DNA from: Toxotes chatareus
Lineage: Eukaryota; Chordata; Actinopteri; Toxotidae
Reading direction: 5' to 3'
Assembly (NCBI GenBank): GCA_016801885.1
Contig: CM028882.1
Span: 744,001 to 808,000, forward strand
Length of the DNA: 64,000 nucleotides
Part shown: in pieces, positions 24,438-37,898 of the stretch
Numbering within the stretch: position 1 is the stretch's first letter
How the letters are laid out: every line of letters begins with the position of its first letter
Notes under the pieces: generated by a model
The model's input: the letters and a program-made list of their open reading frames with translations, nothing else
Told to the model about the DNA's origin: nothing
Databases searched by the model: none
Program-made: the position numbers and the translations under genes

Positions 24438-25915
24438 TATGCAGCAGTGGCAGTCCCTTCACAGAGAATCACACATCTGAATGTGACCAAAGACTGAGAT
24501 ATTTTGTGTTTGTATCCTTCAGTGTTTTCATTTATTGTAACTCAGGACAGTTGTAACAGTCACAAAGCACCACTTACTTTGGATGTTCCTCCATACAAAG
24601 GTATATGATTGTATTGGTGTATAGAAAGCTTTGGCCATAATATACTTTTTTTTTTTTTTTTTTTTTTAATATTCAGATGGTGGATACCATGACTGTGAAT
24701 GATTCAGGACGGACAGTGTATGTAACACTATATTGGCATGCGGTAGTAGGGTGGGTGGGGCCTACTGTACTCCGGTTTTCAGGTTGACTAATAGAGGCCT
24801 CATGTTAAAGGTAGTAAACAAAAATGGCAGAGCAAAACTTGATACAGCTGGAGTTAACTGACTAAAAGGGATATAGGCTAGATCTATATCTACATGTATA
24901 GGCTATAAGCTACTGATATTAAGCTACTGATGTTGTAATGTTTTTCAGTTCACCATAACCTTGTTGAGATCCATCAGCCTCCGTACAAATCAAATAGCTA
25001 ATTCTTAACTTAGCACATGGCTCATGAAATGAAGAAACACTGGGTCACATACTGGCTCATTTACAGCGTTTCCTCTTTCAGTGTGTCTGTTTTAGAAATC
25101 CAGGTGCTCCCTGCATTAAAAAAATGTTTGTACTACTTTCTGATAAGGCATACAAAGTATACTTTATAAATGGTTAATACAAGCTTCACTAAAGCTTCAT
25201 AGACCAGTTATAAGAGCAGCATGGCTCCCAATGAATTAAGAGAAAACTACGATTTGTTGAAACGTGGTTGTTTTGTTTGAATCTCTGGACTTTGGTTATA
25301 TCAGTTATGATCATGTGACCTGTCTGATCCTCAGAGTGCTCACGTTCGTTGCCCCGTTAGGGTAAAATAACAGTGTCATCATAACTGATCGAACCACTGC
25401 ACAGAGCTGCAAAAATAACCCGTAAAACAACAAGAAGATGATGATATGAACATATAAAGGAAGTTTCCTGATGAAAGATAAACAAAAGTTGTTTATATTC
25501 ATGGTTTGTTTCCTGATACATTCATTATTAAATTATTTAACATTACCAAAGACATGTTCCAAATGATAAACTCTTTATAAATATTCCTTATCAGAAAGTG
25601 GAACAGAAAATCAGATTGAAGTGATGTTCGTGACAGATAATGCTTCAGTGTAAGACAGTCAGCGTGAGATGCGTTCCATAAACAGTAGAGACTGCATGAC
25701 GAAAAAAAAAAAGGCTTTCACTCAGCATCAGTCAACTTTCCATTTTTCTATGAGTCTCTGTCAGTTGGGTTGCTTTATTCATGCAGGATTTAAAGACAAG
25801 GTTTTCTTTTTTATAGAAACAAAATAAAGACAATGAACTTAGTACATAACCTTCCCGAGCCTGCTGGATTCAGTTTGTGTGTTGAGGAAAAATGTTCTAA
25901 CGCCGAAAAAGAGCA
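24438..25915 (+). other. npr3 3' untranslated region and flank
   Basis: The sequence after the npr3 stop has no further exon. A poly-T run lies at 24649-24667. AATAAA at 25823-25828 is a candidate polyadenylation signal for a 3' UTR of about 1.4 kb, but the true transcript end cannot be read from sequence alone. Confidence 0.4.
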
Positions 25916-25917
25916 CT

Positions 25918-26560
25918 ACATTCAAATCAAATCAGTGTATTTATAGAGCACATTTAAAAACAACAAACACTAAATGCGTCACAGAGAGTTGAATTATGGG
26001 ATTATTTGACTGATGATTACAATCAAACAAAAACACAGATCTAAATAAGAGGATGTGAGTATGTTAAAAAAAAAAAAAAAAAGCACAGAATATCTGGATA
26101 CAAAATCAGAATACACACAACAAATATAATGCAAATTCCACATTTTAGGGCCAACAGCGTAAAACGCTCCATCACCTTTTGGATTTGAAGTGGGTGCGTG
26201 AAATGGAGAGCGGTGATTGGCCAGTCTGGAGATGGAACAGGGGGATGAGGAGTTCAGAGATGTGACCTGGTGTCAGTCCACACAGTGCTTTAAAATACAA
26301 ATACACATCTCCAAACCAGTTCTGTACCTCACTGGTAACCAGTGAAGAGAGACCAGTACAGGGGAGATGTGGTCTCTCTTGCTGGGTTCAGTGAGGGGCA
26401 AGGAAGTCAAAGCATGAACTAAAGTCGCCAGATCTTTAATGGACATGAATGATTTTAATTTTGCAAGGGATCTAAGACAGAAGATGAAGCCAGTGCTGGC
26501 GGCTGTTTATCATATTTGAAACCAGAGTCAAAGGTAACACAGAGGTTTCATGTGTGAGAC
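25918..26560. repeat. dispersed LINE-tail-like repeat
   Basis: It begins with AAATCAAATCAGTGTATTTATAGAGC and contains the phrases CTCACTGGTAACCAGTGAAGAGAGACCAG and GGGGAGATGTGGTCTCTCTTGC (26326-26381). These match a common teleost repeat family by memory. It contains a poly-A run at 26065-26081. No open frame is kept, and the family assignment is unsure. Confidence 0.45.
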
Positions 26561-26872
26561 TTTAGATTCAATGACAGATGCCTGAGGGCGCCCAGTTCTT
26601 TATTTAATGCTCTGTATAAATTTAGTAGAATGACTTTTGGTATCTGATAGGATTTAAGGTTTAGGGTTTGACCTTTAATGTAGTTAAATTATCGTATGTT
26701 ATTTATAACATTTATGTTTTAAAATATGTTTCTCTCTGAATTTGTAGCGATTTTATTAAACATGATCTTATTTGGTTTCTTCATATCATTATTTCACCAT
26801 CAAATCTTACACCTACACCTACTCTCATGTTATTTGTCTCATTCATGTCGTGTGTGTGTGTATGTATGTATG

Positions 26873-26878
<6 letters not shown>

Positions 26879-26922
<44 letters not shown>
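26879..26922. repeat. (TA)n microsatellite
   Basis: About 21 TA steps follow a TGTATGTATG stretch. Such a tract can extrude a cruciform but no function is implied. Confidence 0.95.
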
Positions 26923-26924
<2 letters not shown>

Positions 26925-27057
26925 ACCAGAGTCGACTGAGCAGTGACTCTGGTGGCATGGGATGTCTGCAGAGAGCCCAGAGGATCCTAAAAGATACCTA
27001 CCCACCATACATACCCACCCCATCCTATAGTAGTCAACTAAAGAACATGTAGTCTTC

Positions 27058-27290
27058 ATTGGGGTGGCTGTGGCTGTGTATCCTTGGGCAAAGATACTGA
27101 AGCCCAAATTCCTTTTCACATTGCCCCCCCAGGGGACAAATAAAGTTTGTTGATTGATTGATTGATTCCCCCTGATTTGCACATCGGTGTGTGAATGGGT
27201 AAATGTGACTTGTAGTGTAGAAGCGCTTTGAGTGATCAAAAAGACTAGAAAAGCTAGACTAGACTGGAAAATTTACCATTTACCGTTATT
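27058..27290 (+). mobile_element. broken tRNA-SINE with an inserted tail
   Basis: CCTTGGGCAAAGATACTGAAGCCC (27080-27103) and the distal GTGTGTGAATGGGTAAATG...AGAAGCGCTTTGAGTG (27187-27233) belong to a teleost tRNA-derived SINE. Most of the tRNA-like head is missing. Between them sits AAATAAAGTTTGTTGATTGATTGATTG, which looks like the tail of another retroposon. Confidence 0.6.
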
Positions 27291-27313
27291 CCAGGTAAAA
27301 ACGTCTCTGTGAA

Positions 27314-27640
27314 TTACTTGCCATCATGGTCTTTGCAGCGGTGCGGCTGATAAGTGGCTCTGTAGTGGTCTGTAGTGGTCTGTTGTGGCCTGTGCTCTAA
27401 GCAGGTTGAACATCTTCCCGTCATTATCATTCTCTCAATCTGTTTGTTCATCCCAGGCCAAAACAGGATGTCACAGGCGCTCTGTTTATACTTTTTCAAG
27501 CCCATATGGCAAATGTGAACGTGATAGCATTTCTGCACATAATGAGGCAGGAACACCATGACATTTATTACAGACGGTTCATCTCTGTGCTTCCACAGCG
27601 TCATCTCCTCTCCTCATCTGTCATGTATCATCCCTTTTAG
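27314..27640 (-). pseudogene. Ty3/gypsy integrase zinc-binding fragment
   Basis: On the minus strand a frame of 96 residues contains KYKQSACDILFWPGMNKQIE followed by CSTCLEH. This is the H2C2 zinc-binding head of a gypsy integrase: H-x-H near CHMGLKKYK and the paired cysteines of CSTC. The preceding piece WKHRDEPSVI fits the linker before it. No integrase catalytic core follows, so it is a small orphan fragment of a dead element. Confidence 0.75.
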
Positions 27641-28899
27641 CTCTGTGAGCTGAGAGGTGGAAACACCTTTTCCAAATAAGTTCTGATGTAGTGAACATTT
27701 AACTCACATGACTGATGAGCTGTTTCCACTTTGACAGAAGAAGGGGAAGAAGCTGTTTCTTATATCTTCCCAGATATTCCTAAAAAAAAGTGTGAAAACA
27801 CGGCTGGTGTTAACAGATACATGTGGACTAGTGAGGAAGCCAAATTATTCAGTCTCGGTCCCCTCCCTGAAAAAAAATAATAAAAAATAAAATCATTCCT
27901 ATTTTAGAATGATCAAATCCACCAGGAATAACGGAAAGAAATGCTCACCAAAGGGTTTGACATGCCTCAGAGTCTAAAGCAGTGATACGGGGGCGAGAAA
28001 CGAGAGATGTCTTGAAGCGCTGCTGGTTGGATGTTAAGTTCTGGGTTTTTTTTACAGAATGGAGGAAATTCCTTTCATCATTACATCTCTGTGCTCAGGT
28101 TGGTATGAAGTAATTTAAAAAAAAAAAAGATTTTCTTGAACATTTAACATTAGTTATATAACATTAGAGACTTTGCACACAATGTTTTAAATGTCCATTT
28201 TTCATCCATGCTAATGTTGTGTTTGCTATTTAACATTAGAAACTAATGTTAGTTTACTTCATGGTTTGGTGGATGAACAAGATGAATGAGATGGTACTGT
28301 GGGCTGTGTAGCCCTAATTCACAGCTTGACGAAAGGGTTAGTTAACACATTCTCATGTCCTAGAACCACCATCAGGATGGGAAGGAAAGTTTTGAGGAAA
28401 AAAAAACATAAACGAGAGTCTAAATGCTAAAGAAATGTAATTTTTATTTTTAAAGACTGTGTCAGCTGAAAAACCTGTTTGGTTATATATACGTTACTGC
28501 AAAATATGTGTAATGGTGTCTTTATTAAAAATAAATGAACCTTGTACTTTAGAGTAAATTATCTGTTCTACTTTTTCTGTATCCAATAATTGAACCCTTC
28601 AGATGCTGGAAATATGCTTGTCTTTACATATTACATAAATAGAATCGTCCTACAAGTCAAGAATTCATTAGTCCAGCCCCAGCAGTATTATATCAGTTCT
28701 CAGCTGAACACCATAACCACCATAACACCAGTTATAAGACCACACTATAATTAAGGAGCTGATGAGCCCTGAGATGAATGGCTGTGTCTGTGAGAGAGTC
28801 TATCTGTGCTTGTCCTTACAGCTTTAGGGAGCTGCAGGGTAAAGTCTGTGAGCCACTTGATGGACAGAGACATCCCTGACTGCCTGGATGTCTGATGGG
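27641..28899. other. no gene seen
   Basis: AT-rich intergenic sequence with short A runs. No exon or named repeat was recognised. Confidence 0.4.
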
Positions 28900-29275
28900 T
28901 TAATAATCAAAGAACTGATGAGGTGGCTGAGGCTAGGGAGGGTTCCCAGGGCACTCCACAAGGCCAGGTGTTAGCTGCTGCTTCTCCTTCTCACACATAT
29001 TGTGTAACACACAACACTCAACCTCAACTGTTGGCATGAATGAATGGTGCATATCCTTCCGCTTGGCAAGGATACGCCATCTCGCCTTTAAGGTGCCTAA
29101 CTGTGCGCTCAGCCTTCACACGAATAGCACTGAGACGATTGTTGAAAGCCTCTTCCTCCTCTGAGAGGTTTGGACCAGAGAACCCTCTCTGAGTCATGGG
29201 AATAGCTGGTTGTAGCAGATAGACTGGGTCTCTGGCTGTCAATACAGGCACCTGCACCCCTTCTGCATCAGTGCT
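28900..29275 (-). pseudogene. Harbinger (PIF) transposase C-terminal relic
   Basis: On the minus strand the frame holds DPVYLLQPAIP, NLSEEEEAFNNRLS and AERTVRHLKG. These match the last part of the DDE domain of PIF/Harbinger transposases, where the final acidic residue sits in the AFNxRLSxxRxxxE block; the E of AERTV fills that place. Further on a stretch with CCVLHNMCE fits the family's end. The rest of the transposase and the terminal repeats are missing. Confidence 0.75.
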
Positions 29276-29794
29276 GGCTTGGAGATGTCACTCAGAAAAT
29301 CTACAGAAAATAGAGTGAAACACACACATTGATTATTTAAAAGTAATTTAAAACTATGTTTAAAAGACAAAAGAAGTGTGTGACCATACTAACTCATTCA
29401 CTAAAATGTTTTCTACCATTATCAGCTCCAGTCATTCTTTTCACAGTGTAAAGCAGAGTCCTGTCTTCCATTTTTCCCGTTTCTCGGTCAGACACTGTTC
29501 AGCAGCATCTAATGACTCTTAATGCCATAGTGATGTATCTGAAACAAGAGCTGTTTAACATCTGCAGACTTCTGGTCTTGCTCCTGACACACGATGGATT
29601 TAGAGTAAGATTAATCAGTAAAATTAAAACAACATTTGAAGGACGTAAAACCTGGATGTAGCCCATTGCTACACTCTGCTGCACTGTTTGAGCTATGAGA
29701 AACTATGAGTATACAGTATCTGTGAACTGATGACCTTTCAGTTTGGAAAATAGGCTAAAGCTGGTCAGACTAAAGGTTGTCTTGTAGTTTTTGT
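29276..29794. other. no gene seen
   Basis: Intergenic sequence without recognised features. Confidence 0.4.
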
Positions 29795-30120
29795 TTGGGC
29801 AGTGTCGCTCCTGCTGCATTTCCAGCCTGATCTTCCTCTACCTCATCACACACCTGTCTCCACTTCCTTAATTAGTCCTCTCTCTGTATATACCTGCCTG
29901 TTTCACTCACAATTTTTCAGCCAGGCTTTCTAGTCCTGGTTTTCTTTTTCTGTCTGCCTGATTCTTGTTTCTGACCATGTTTTCCTGTTGTTGTTGTTTT
30001 GTTTTGTTTTTTAACCACAATTTCCTGCCTGGTTTGTTACCTGCCTCATTCCTGTAATGATTTGTCATCATTGACTCTGGTGTGTACACTATTTTGGGCT
30101 GTTTTTCAACCATTGTGTAG
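29795..30120 (+). mobile_element. possible decayed gypsy-type LTR
   Basis: The composition resembles fish gypsy LTRs: a U3-like start with CACACCTGTCTCCACTTCC, a TATA-like CTGTATATACC (29883-29893), then a long T- and C-rich stretch with repeated TTTTCCTG and CCTGCCTG. Clean TG...CA ends and target duplications were not found, so the call is tentative. Confidence 0.35.
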
Positions 30121-33054
30121 TTTTCTCACACAGGTCAAAGTTTTAGAATGTGTGCATACATTTTAGAAAATTTTAGAACAAACCTTCAGCGTTCTGAGGA
30201 TGTTCTTCGTTTGCAGGGAAACAGCAAAAAAACAACATATTACACAACGGTTGGGCTTGGAAGCTGACAGGAACAGGAGAAAGGCGTCTATCAGTATCCG
30301 TCGTGATGGATGTTTCCTGAGAGCTGTGAGCGTATCCTACAATGTTCTTGTTTATTTATGCCCACCCTTAACAATCCACACTGAGACCACAGCTTCATGT
30401 GGAGAGATACTCTGTAGTTAAGTGTTAGTGAGGGAAGAGCAGTTCGAGAAAGACTCCAAATGTAGCTTCACTAAAGCAGGAAGAAAAATCTGCTAAGCAT
30501 CTGTAAATCTTCTTACAGTGTTACTGCAACTGCTGGTTCCCAACAAACCCATTTACAGCCTCTTACAGCATGTTTGAGTACCAACATTCAAATCTTAAAA
30601 CCCTGAACTGAGTTTAAACCTCTAATCAAGTCTTATTTGCCAAATTTGATGGCATTTTAAAATCAAAACAGCCACTGAGTTAGTACGCCATGTTCAAAGA
30701 GTCATGTTATATTTTAACAAAGATTGTGACAAAATGTATTTGTCAGCAACCTTTTTCCCATAATGACAATGAGATGATGAAGACAAAGCTGAAATATCAC
30801 AAACTTTGACATGCATATATTCATTGTCAAAGAAGGAAGTGTTCGCTGAATGGTTGCTTTGCGCATTTCTCTTCCTGCACACCTCATCTTCCTGCTGACT
30901 TTGCAAAGCAGCAGTGCACCCATGAACACACCACTAGCAGTCCTAACCTGGCCCTAGCAACTGTATACACTTTAACACTATGGAGCTCAGACATATAGCG
31001 TATAGTGATGGGGAAATGAACATGATGATGACATAGGATTCAGTGTGAACATAATGTCATCAAGAAAAACTGCTACACTGGTTGCAGTTGTGAAAAATCA
31101 GTAGCCTGTCAGCTAAGTTGGCCAACATTTGGTTAAGTTTATTTTTAGCACGTGTTAAACATGCTAATAATGCTAAAGCACACACACAACTTAATGACCT
31201 TAATGACACTGAGTGACATGAGTCCATGCCAGTTAAATGTAGTCTATTTGCCACATCTACTGTTATTAAAATGCACAACATGTTATGTAGAAGGGAGGAC
31301 AGTCTGGTGACCAGCAGCAGCTGTACCGTACTTAGCTGGTGCTGTATGCAGAGAGGTTTCAACTGTTTTTCTACAACAACACTACGACTAAGAACATCCT
31401 CCCTCTCTGCAAAGCTGCATTCTTAATCACACAACCTGTCATTTTGTTGCTTATTTTCATTCTACTTTTCTATTAGGCTAAAATCATTTGGATGAAATCT
31501 TATTTGAGGCCGGTCAGCTAAAGTTGGGATGAAATGCTAATTCTTGGTCTTGACAAAACCAACACTAAAACATTCAACATTTTTGTCAACTAATCTTCTG
31601 ATGACAAAAATAGACTAAAAATGTCAGTCAGTTTTTTTTTTCTTCAACTAACACTAGAAGGGTACAGGCAAAAGCACGTGAGATGTGACAAGGACCAAAG
31701 AAACGGCAAATCACAGGTTAGATCTTTGACAATGTATTTTATAAGCTTTTTGATAGACAATCTTAATCTGAAAAGAAACTGGTAACAACAGCTGCTTGAT
31801 AATCTAGTAGGGTAAAAACTACACTATTTCCCCCAGAGTTGTAGTGGGGTAGAGGTAAATGGTGGAATGGATTGGAAATCCATGCATGAATGCATCAAAA
31901 ATGTACTTGGTTACTGTCCACTAATGGCTTTGAATGACCACCCACCTTGACCATCTCTGTTCATGTAGGACTTAGAAAACATTGCTGGAGAAGTTGTCTG
32001 TCCAGTCATTCCACTGCTTTAGTGTCCATCTCATTCATGATGTTAGACAACAAAAGTCAGTTCAAGCTATTTTAGTTTTAGAACTGCTACCTGTTCAAAT
32101 GGCACCCAGTTTTTTTTTACAGTGTTCCTGTGTTTTATTTTTTCATTGAAGACTGCATGTACAGTTATTAAAGAGTTTAGATCTTGCAGAGGAAGATAAA
32201 ACTCATATGTTGACATTATGCAGTTGCATGTGAGGTTGGAGAAACAGTGGCATCCAGGCGGGATGTTTGGAGTGATGCCTGAGTTTTGATTGGCATCAAT
32301 GCAGTAAACATTACAAAGGGAGCCTCAAGAAAGAAAGCTCATTTTGGCCATTTCCCTATTACCCTATCAGAAAGTCTATGATGTTGATTTGGACATTATC
32401 CATCTGGATCTGTTGACTTGGGTGACGTCAAAAACCTTTTATCAGATAGAATTCTCACACTCTGCATGGCCACGTTGACAATTTGCAGTGGAATGCATCC
32501 CCTCTCAGCTTTGGAAGAAATGTCTTCCTTCCTTCTTTACTTTATACTTCCTTTCTCATTAGTCCCTTGCAAGCCTTATGGTTGTTTTACTTTCCTCCTG
32601 CATACCATGCTGTTTTTGACTTAACCAAATCAATCAAAAGTCTTTATTTAATTTTACAAATTAGTTTACTTATGTCTTTCATAAAATAATTGGTAAAATG
32701 TTATCATTTCAAAATGTTTCTGAGACAGTAAATGAATGCAGCCACCTTGGAGTTTTAGCTGTTTGTATTCCATGTTAAAAATGAAAATATTTAAGATTTT
32801 ACACTATCTTGAAACCAGATCCTCAGAGTTATCTTAGTGATTAACAGATTAGTTTTGTTATGGCTTTATTAAACATCACATGCTGAAATTCTGCTTTGCA
32901 AACCTGGCAACCTCACTGTGACAGGAAGTTATGCTCAGCCACTGCACCCGACTATTGTTCACCCAGAAATAGTTTTTACCTTCAGGTCCCACCAAACCCC
33001 AAAGTGTGGTTGTTAATGATAAGCTAAGCTAACCATGCCTTGAGTCAGTCTTAT
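30121..33054. other. no gene seen
   Basis: About 2.9 kb of intergenic DNA with no recognisable exon. Open frames of up to 100 codons overlap on both strands and show no known motif. Confidence 0.45.
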
Positions 33055-33344
33055 TACACCGCGTTCCAAATTATAATTAATAAGGCATTCAACTATTTCA
33101 CGCTTTTCAGCAGCAGAAATGTTGCTTGAAAATGTTGGTCTGCTTAATAATGTGGAACATCCTTCTTCAGTAGTTTTTCCTTTAATTGGGCTCACCTGGC
33201 AAACTAATCACAGGTGTCTGAGATTGATTTCAGTGATCCAAAGAGCCCTAAGGCACAATACCATCCATGAGTTTAATTGAAAAGCAAAACATTTTATCTC
33301 TATGACACTTAAATACAATTTGCATAATAATTTGGAATGCAGTA
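33055..33344 (-). mobile_element. internally deleted Tc1-like element
   Basis: The ends are inverted copies: CGCGTTCCAAATTATAATTA at the left and TAATAATTTGGAATGCAG at the right, both next to TA. Between them, on the minus strand, is a piece of the Tc1 transposase N-terminus (SAAEKREIVECL). The DDE part is gone, so at about 290 bp it is a non-autonomous, MITE-like copy. Confidence 0.75.
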
Positions 33345-33442
33345 TATTTAACACAGAGACATGAATTACATATCCTAAGTGCCATATAAATAATGGCGTT
33401 ACCCACACGGAGTCAACAACACACTGAGGTTTCATTTCAACA

Positions 33443-33497
33443 CAGGTAACAGACAAGTAACAGACAGGTAACGGACAGGTAACGGACAGGTAACAGA
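33443..33497 (+). repeat. 11-bp tandem repeat, five copies
   Basis: Five steps of CAGGTAACRGA follow each other with two kinds of single-base change (CAAG in step 2; CGGA in steps 3 and 4). Confidence 0.9.
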
Positions 33498-34684
33498 AGT
33501 GGATGGTGGTGGATGTCAGTACATCTGAGAAATTAACTTAAATCAGTATAACAACAGTCTCATTCTCTGAGACTCAAACATGATCAGTGCCGACCTACAG
33601 ACAGATTACAGATATCGCTAAAGAACAGCACACAGAGATGCAGCTTGGTTCTTTTTGTGACTTAATCTTTTTGTAGTGAAGTGAAGTGACAGCTGAAATT
33701 TCTGTATAGGTTCTGTATAAGATCAGAGATCCAGATCTCCCAGTAAAGGTGCAGGCTGCCCTGGATGGAACTTGACAATGAATAGGCGTCCATGTAATTT
33801 CTTAAACTTGATAAATACGGTGTTTGTGTAGGTCTGCATAGAGCACATGACTATGTCAGATATGTAGATGTAGGATTTTTTTTCCAGGTGTTCATTTTAC
33901 ATTAATTAATAGTCAGATAGAAGCTATCATCTTAAAAGTATTGCAGAGTACATTAATATCATTGCACAGATTTAAAAAAAAAAAAAAAAAAAAAAAACAC
34001 ATTCAACATGTATTTAAAATTTTTAATTTTGTGTTAAAGAAGACTGGGGCATGAATGACTGAGCCTCCTGTGAACTGCAGATGAGATCAGAGGCTGAACA
34101 AGGTGAGGTGATTTGCTGAGTCATCAGTCAGCTGTGATTGTGGTTTTTGCCTGTTAGTTACTTGTTTGCTGCTCAATAATGAACAAGTTCAATGGCAAAA
34201 TAATAAATAATAAAATAATGAAAAACAATCTGATGTCTCAAGTACCGTGATGACTGGGAACTGGGAAGACCCAAGTTATTACCATTTATCCTGTCAATCA
34301 ATGGATCAATTAAATCTTCAATATCTATACCAAATATTCCATCCATTCATCCAGTCATTTTCAATGTACTTCGCTCATATCACAACTTTCAATCTCATGC
34401 TGGGGCTAGAAGAGAGGTCAGAAGGCACCATCCTCTGGAGGCCTTAAATATTTGTACCAAATGTAATGGTGATCTATCCTGTAACTTTACTGGATACAGG
34501 TATTTCACTCAACACTAAAACCTTCAACCTGATGGTGATTCAATAATAAAACTAAAGATTCAATAATTTATTGCAATTTAACATTTGATTGGAATTGATC
34601 TCCATGCGCTCAACAATGGCAACCATATGAACAAATCATACACACAAGAAGTGGCCACAACAGTAAGAACAAACAGGCCGACAG
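33498..34684. other. no gene seen
   Basis: Intergenic sequence with a poly-A run at 33973-33997. No exon was recognised. Confidence 0.4.
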
Positions 34685-34689
34685 GTATA

Positions 34690-34860
34690 GCTATGTATGG
34701 ATATACAAAAACACTTCTCACATCAGCCAGTCCTGGAGATACAGGTCTGGACCTTCAGTTACTGTTTACATCAAACATCGGAATAGAGAAAAAATATGAT
34801 CACAGTGAATCAGAGGCCTCCTCAGTCTCCAGACCTGGATCAGGAGATTGGTGGCTTGAA
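34690..34860 (+). mobile_element. Tc1-like deletion derivative (tentative)
   Basis: The piece with TTACTGTTTACATCAAACATCGG resembles the 5' part of the Tc1-like copy at 62.57 kb. It runs within about 40 bp into CAGTCTCCAGACCTGGATCAGG, which resembles the SPDLNP region of the transposase. The middle of the gene would be missing. Confidence 0.4.
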
Positions 34861-36649
34861 TGATGTGATGAATCATGTCAACATGGAACAGTTTTGCGTG
34901 ATGTGCTCTAATGAATGACAGAGACATTCAGGATCTTTTATTCATTTTCCAAGTATCTCAACATCTTACGTGTAATTGGTTTGTTACTAGCTACAGCTGA
35001 GTCTGCCCTTTCGAAACTGAGGCGAGATATGAGGTGAAGGATGATACAGTTGTGGAGCATGCAACTTAATCCTGTTTAAACCATGACAAACTGCCAACTG
35101 TCAGATCTCATCGGATTAACAATATCATTTACTTTTCTTACTCCTTTTTTTATGCGTTTCTTCTGATTTATCTACCATGGAAAAGACTCTGCTGAGGAAG
35201 GTCCACTGGTTAGCCTCACAAAAACTAGGCTTGCAGCACAATTTGTGTACTCAGATATGTGTCATCTCATTAATACATCAAAGTCAGATGAAGTGAAATG
35301 TTTACCGTGTTAATCTCAGAGTGCATCAAGGATAAATTGCTCCCTCATGTTTTCCAGATCTGAACATCAACACAACAGCGCTGGCTGCTCATTTCCCTGC
35401 ACTTAACATCTCATGGGAGGAGTGAGGAAAGGGAAAACAAGCAGTGCTCTGAAGCCTTATCAGTGATTGCCTGACTAAAACAGGTAGCAAATAAGCAGAG
35501 TGTGACACTGCTGAGAACAAAGCTTTCTCAGCCTTTCCTCTTTGCTATTAGAATTTAATAATAATAAATAAAAACTTTACATGATACTACAGTAAAAAAA
35601 AGTGATTCCATGTTGACACACCTGCCCTGTGTACAAAGATACCTTGTGCAAACAAACCAAAGAGGCATTTCTACTCCTTCTAGACTGCATGCTGAATGGT
35701 CAGACAGCAGCGACCACCCTGTCAGGTACTGTACTTTCCTCTCTAGACCAATTTTTTCATTTGTTTGCGACACTTTGTTTTGTGAACAACTGAGAGCAGC
35801 ACTGTGAATGTCTCCCTGGATAAATGTGAGATGTTATCACCATTTTTAAACAATTCCCCCTCCTACATGGTGGCCGGCTTTGCACTCCGCCTTCCAGTGT
35901 GGCTGTTCCAAAAACTATAAACACTTGATTTCCGTTGTGATTGGACGAGTAATGAAGCAGATCTGAGACTCTATGAAACTGACCTCACTCGATGCGTTGG
36001 TTTGTGCCACAAGTTCCATTCATTTCCAGGTTAAGTGCTGTTCTGTATTTCAAGAGGAGCGTGTGCTGGACAAATTTAATGGACTCTACTTCCTGTAAAA
36101 GGATGCAGATATAAACTCGTGGTGTAGGTGCATGCGGGTGTAGGTGCACGTGGACGCAATCAGCACATTTTTGCAGTTTTGGTGATCACGGGAACTGGAG
36201 CCATCCAACTGCAGCCAAACGTACCTGAGTGCAATAATATGAGAGACAATATGTTCTAAAAAATTACATGAAAAAACATACCTTTTATTACTTCCCTTTA
36301 GAATAACACATAGAACCATTTGATTTGGTGCAGTGGAGTCAAAAGGGTATGTAGTAGAGTCAGTGTATTTTTTTATGACATGGTCCTTCTTATTAGAGAC
36401 ATCACAGCCATCTCCTTCTCTCACCTGTGTAACAAAGCTAAAATTTGGTCTTTTCTGTCCGTGGCAGTTGCAGAGACCTTAATTCACACCTTCGTCTCGT
36501 TCGACTGGATTATTGAAAGGCTTTGTTTTCAGGACTGCCCTGTGAAACTTTGACCATGTTTTAGGTTCCCTTCACTGGCACGTAGTCCACGTCAGATCAG
36601 ACCTAAAGGTGCTTTTGATACAAAATCCTCAAAGGGAAGGTCTGATCTA
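34861..36649. other. no gene seen
   Basis: About 1.8 kb of intergenic DNA with no recognised exon or repeat. Confidence 0.4.
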
Positions 36650-37405
36650 ATGAAACCTTATATTCCATCCATTGGTCTCAGAATGCAGGGGTCCTGTCTG
36701 TCTCCAGAGTTCAAAAGAAATCCACAGGCTGCAGGGCACACACACACACAAACCTCTGGAACAAGCTCCCTGCTGACATCAGACTGTCTGACTCCACTGA
36801 GGCATTTAAATCCAAACTTAAAACTCATTTTCATGTCTTAACTGTCAGTGAGTGGCTTATTATTTGATTAAACCTAGAATGTACAGTACAGTCCATGTTG
36901 TCCTGCCAGTGAGTTTATGGTTTATGGTAGACTTTCTGCAAAACACTGCATCTCTTTGACCCTCTGTTTGTTCTCTCTCTCAAACACATGAGCGTTCAGG
37001 CTGCCCCCCACCTTCCTATTGTCTCCTATATGTCCCCCTGTCTTCTCTTTCCACTCAGATGGTCTGGACCATCAGCAGTCCTGAGCTCTCTCCCCTGATT
37101 GTTGGTGGCTAATTCCAGATGTTTTGGATCTGGATCTTTGTCCTCCAGGAGTCCCAGCCACCTCCTTATCTCTCTGTCCTTGCTTGTGTTTGCTTCCTTC
37201 TCATAGAAAAGTGAATGATGTGAGTGAGTGTGCCTCCTATGTGTTGTGTAGCCTGGCCTCTTTCCAGATCTTCATGGCGGAGAGGAGGTTGTGATTGCCC
37301 TGATCATCCATACTGTACAAATGTGATTTTACTTATTACTTATCTTTTTCATGATTTATTTTTAATGTTACATTGGGCTATGTAAATAAATTTGACTTGA
37401 CTTGA
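36650..37405 (+). mobile_element. 3' end of a LINE (L2/CR1-like)
   Basis: 36751-36850 reads LWNKLPADIRLSDSTEAFKS and then KLKTHFHVL, the typical last residues of ORF2 in L2/CR1-type fish LINEs. A 3' UTR of about 550 bp follows and ends in TATGTAAATAAATTTGACTTGACTTGA (37380-37406), a short repeated tail as these LINEs have. The 5' part is missing, as expected of a 5'-truncated insertion. A (CA)n tract interrupts the frame at about 36739-36751. Confidence 0.7.
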
Positions 37406-37898
37406 ATTTTGACTAACCACTCTGCACAAACACAGCAGAATTGTGTGTTTACTGTTTATTCTAAAAAGAGAAGCTCTGAAAGTTGGACTCAGTGTGAGTC
37501 CAGTGGCTGAGGAGATCAGCAAACTGGGCAAACTGTCAACCACAGCTGTCAATCAACGTCCACACAGCAGACATGAAAGCTGGTGAAGATTTGCAGATGA
37601 AACAGCATGTGGGGGCATTCACCATTCACACTGGGCTGGAGCATTTTTTTCTAAAGGTTTGCATCTTATTTCTGATGGATATCATCACTTTTGTGGAGTG
37701 GAATGAATTTTATCATTGAATCTGATAAACTCACTGATTTCCTCATAACATTTGTAGCTAACACTCATTTTCTGCCTCTGTGTCTGTGAGCTGCTGATAA
37801 AACAGCAGTCAAATCACGTGAGAATTCAGCTTAACCCCAGGACATATCTGTGCCTTTCCTCGATATGAGAGTTTCTAATTCAGTGTCAGTACCAAACA
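37406..37898. other. no gene seen
   Basis: Intergenic sequence without recognised features. Confidence 0.4.

Noticed and set aside
26781..27239. 152-codon minus-strand frame
   Set aside because: It runs through the (TA)n tract as an Ile-Tyr run and through a SINE relic; there is no family match.
29499..29684. Small minus-strand frame near the Harbinger relic
   Set aside because: It has no continuity with the transposase frame and no recognisable motif.
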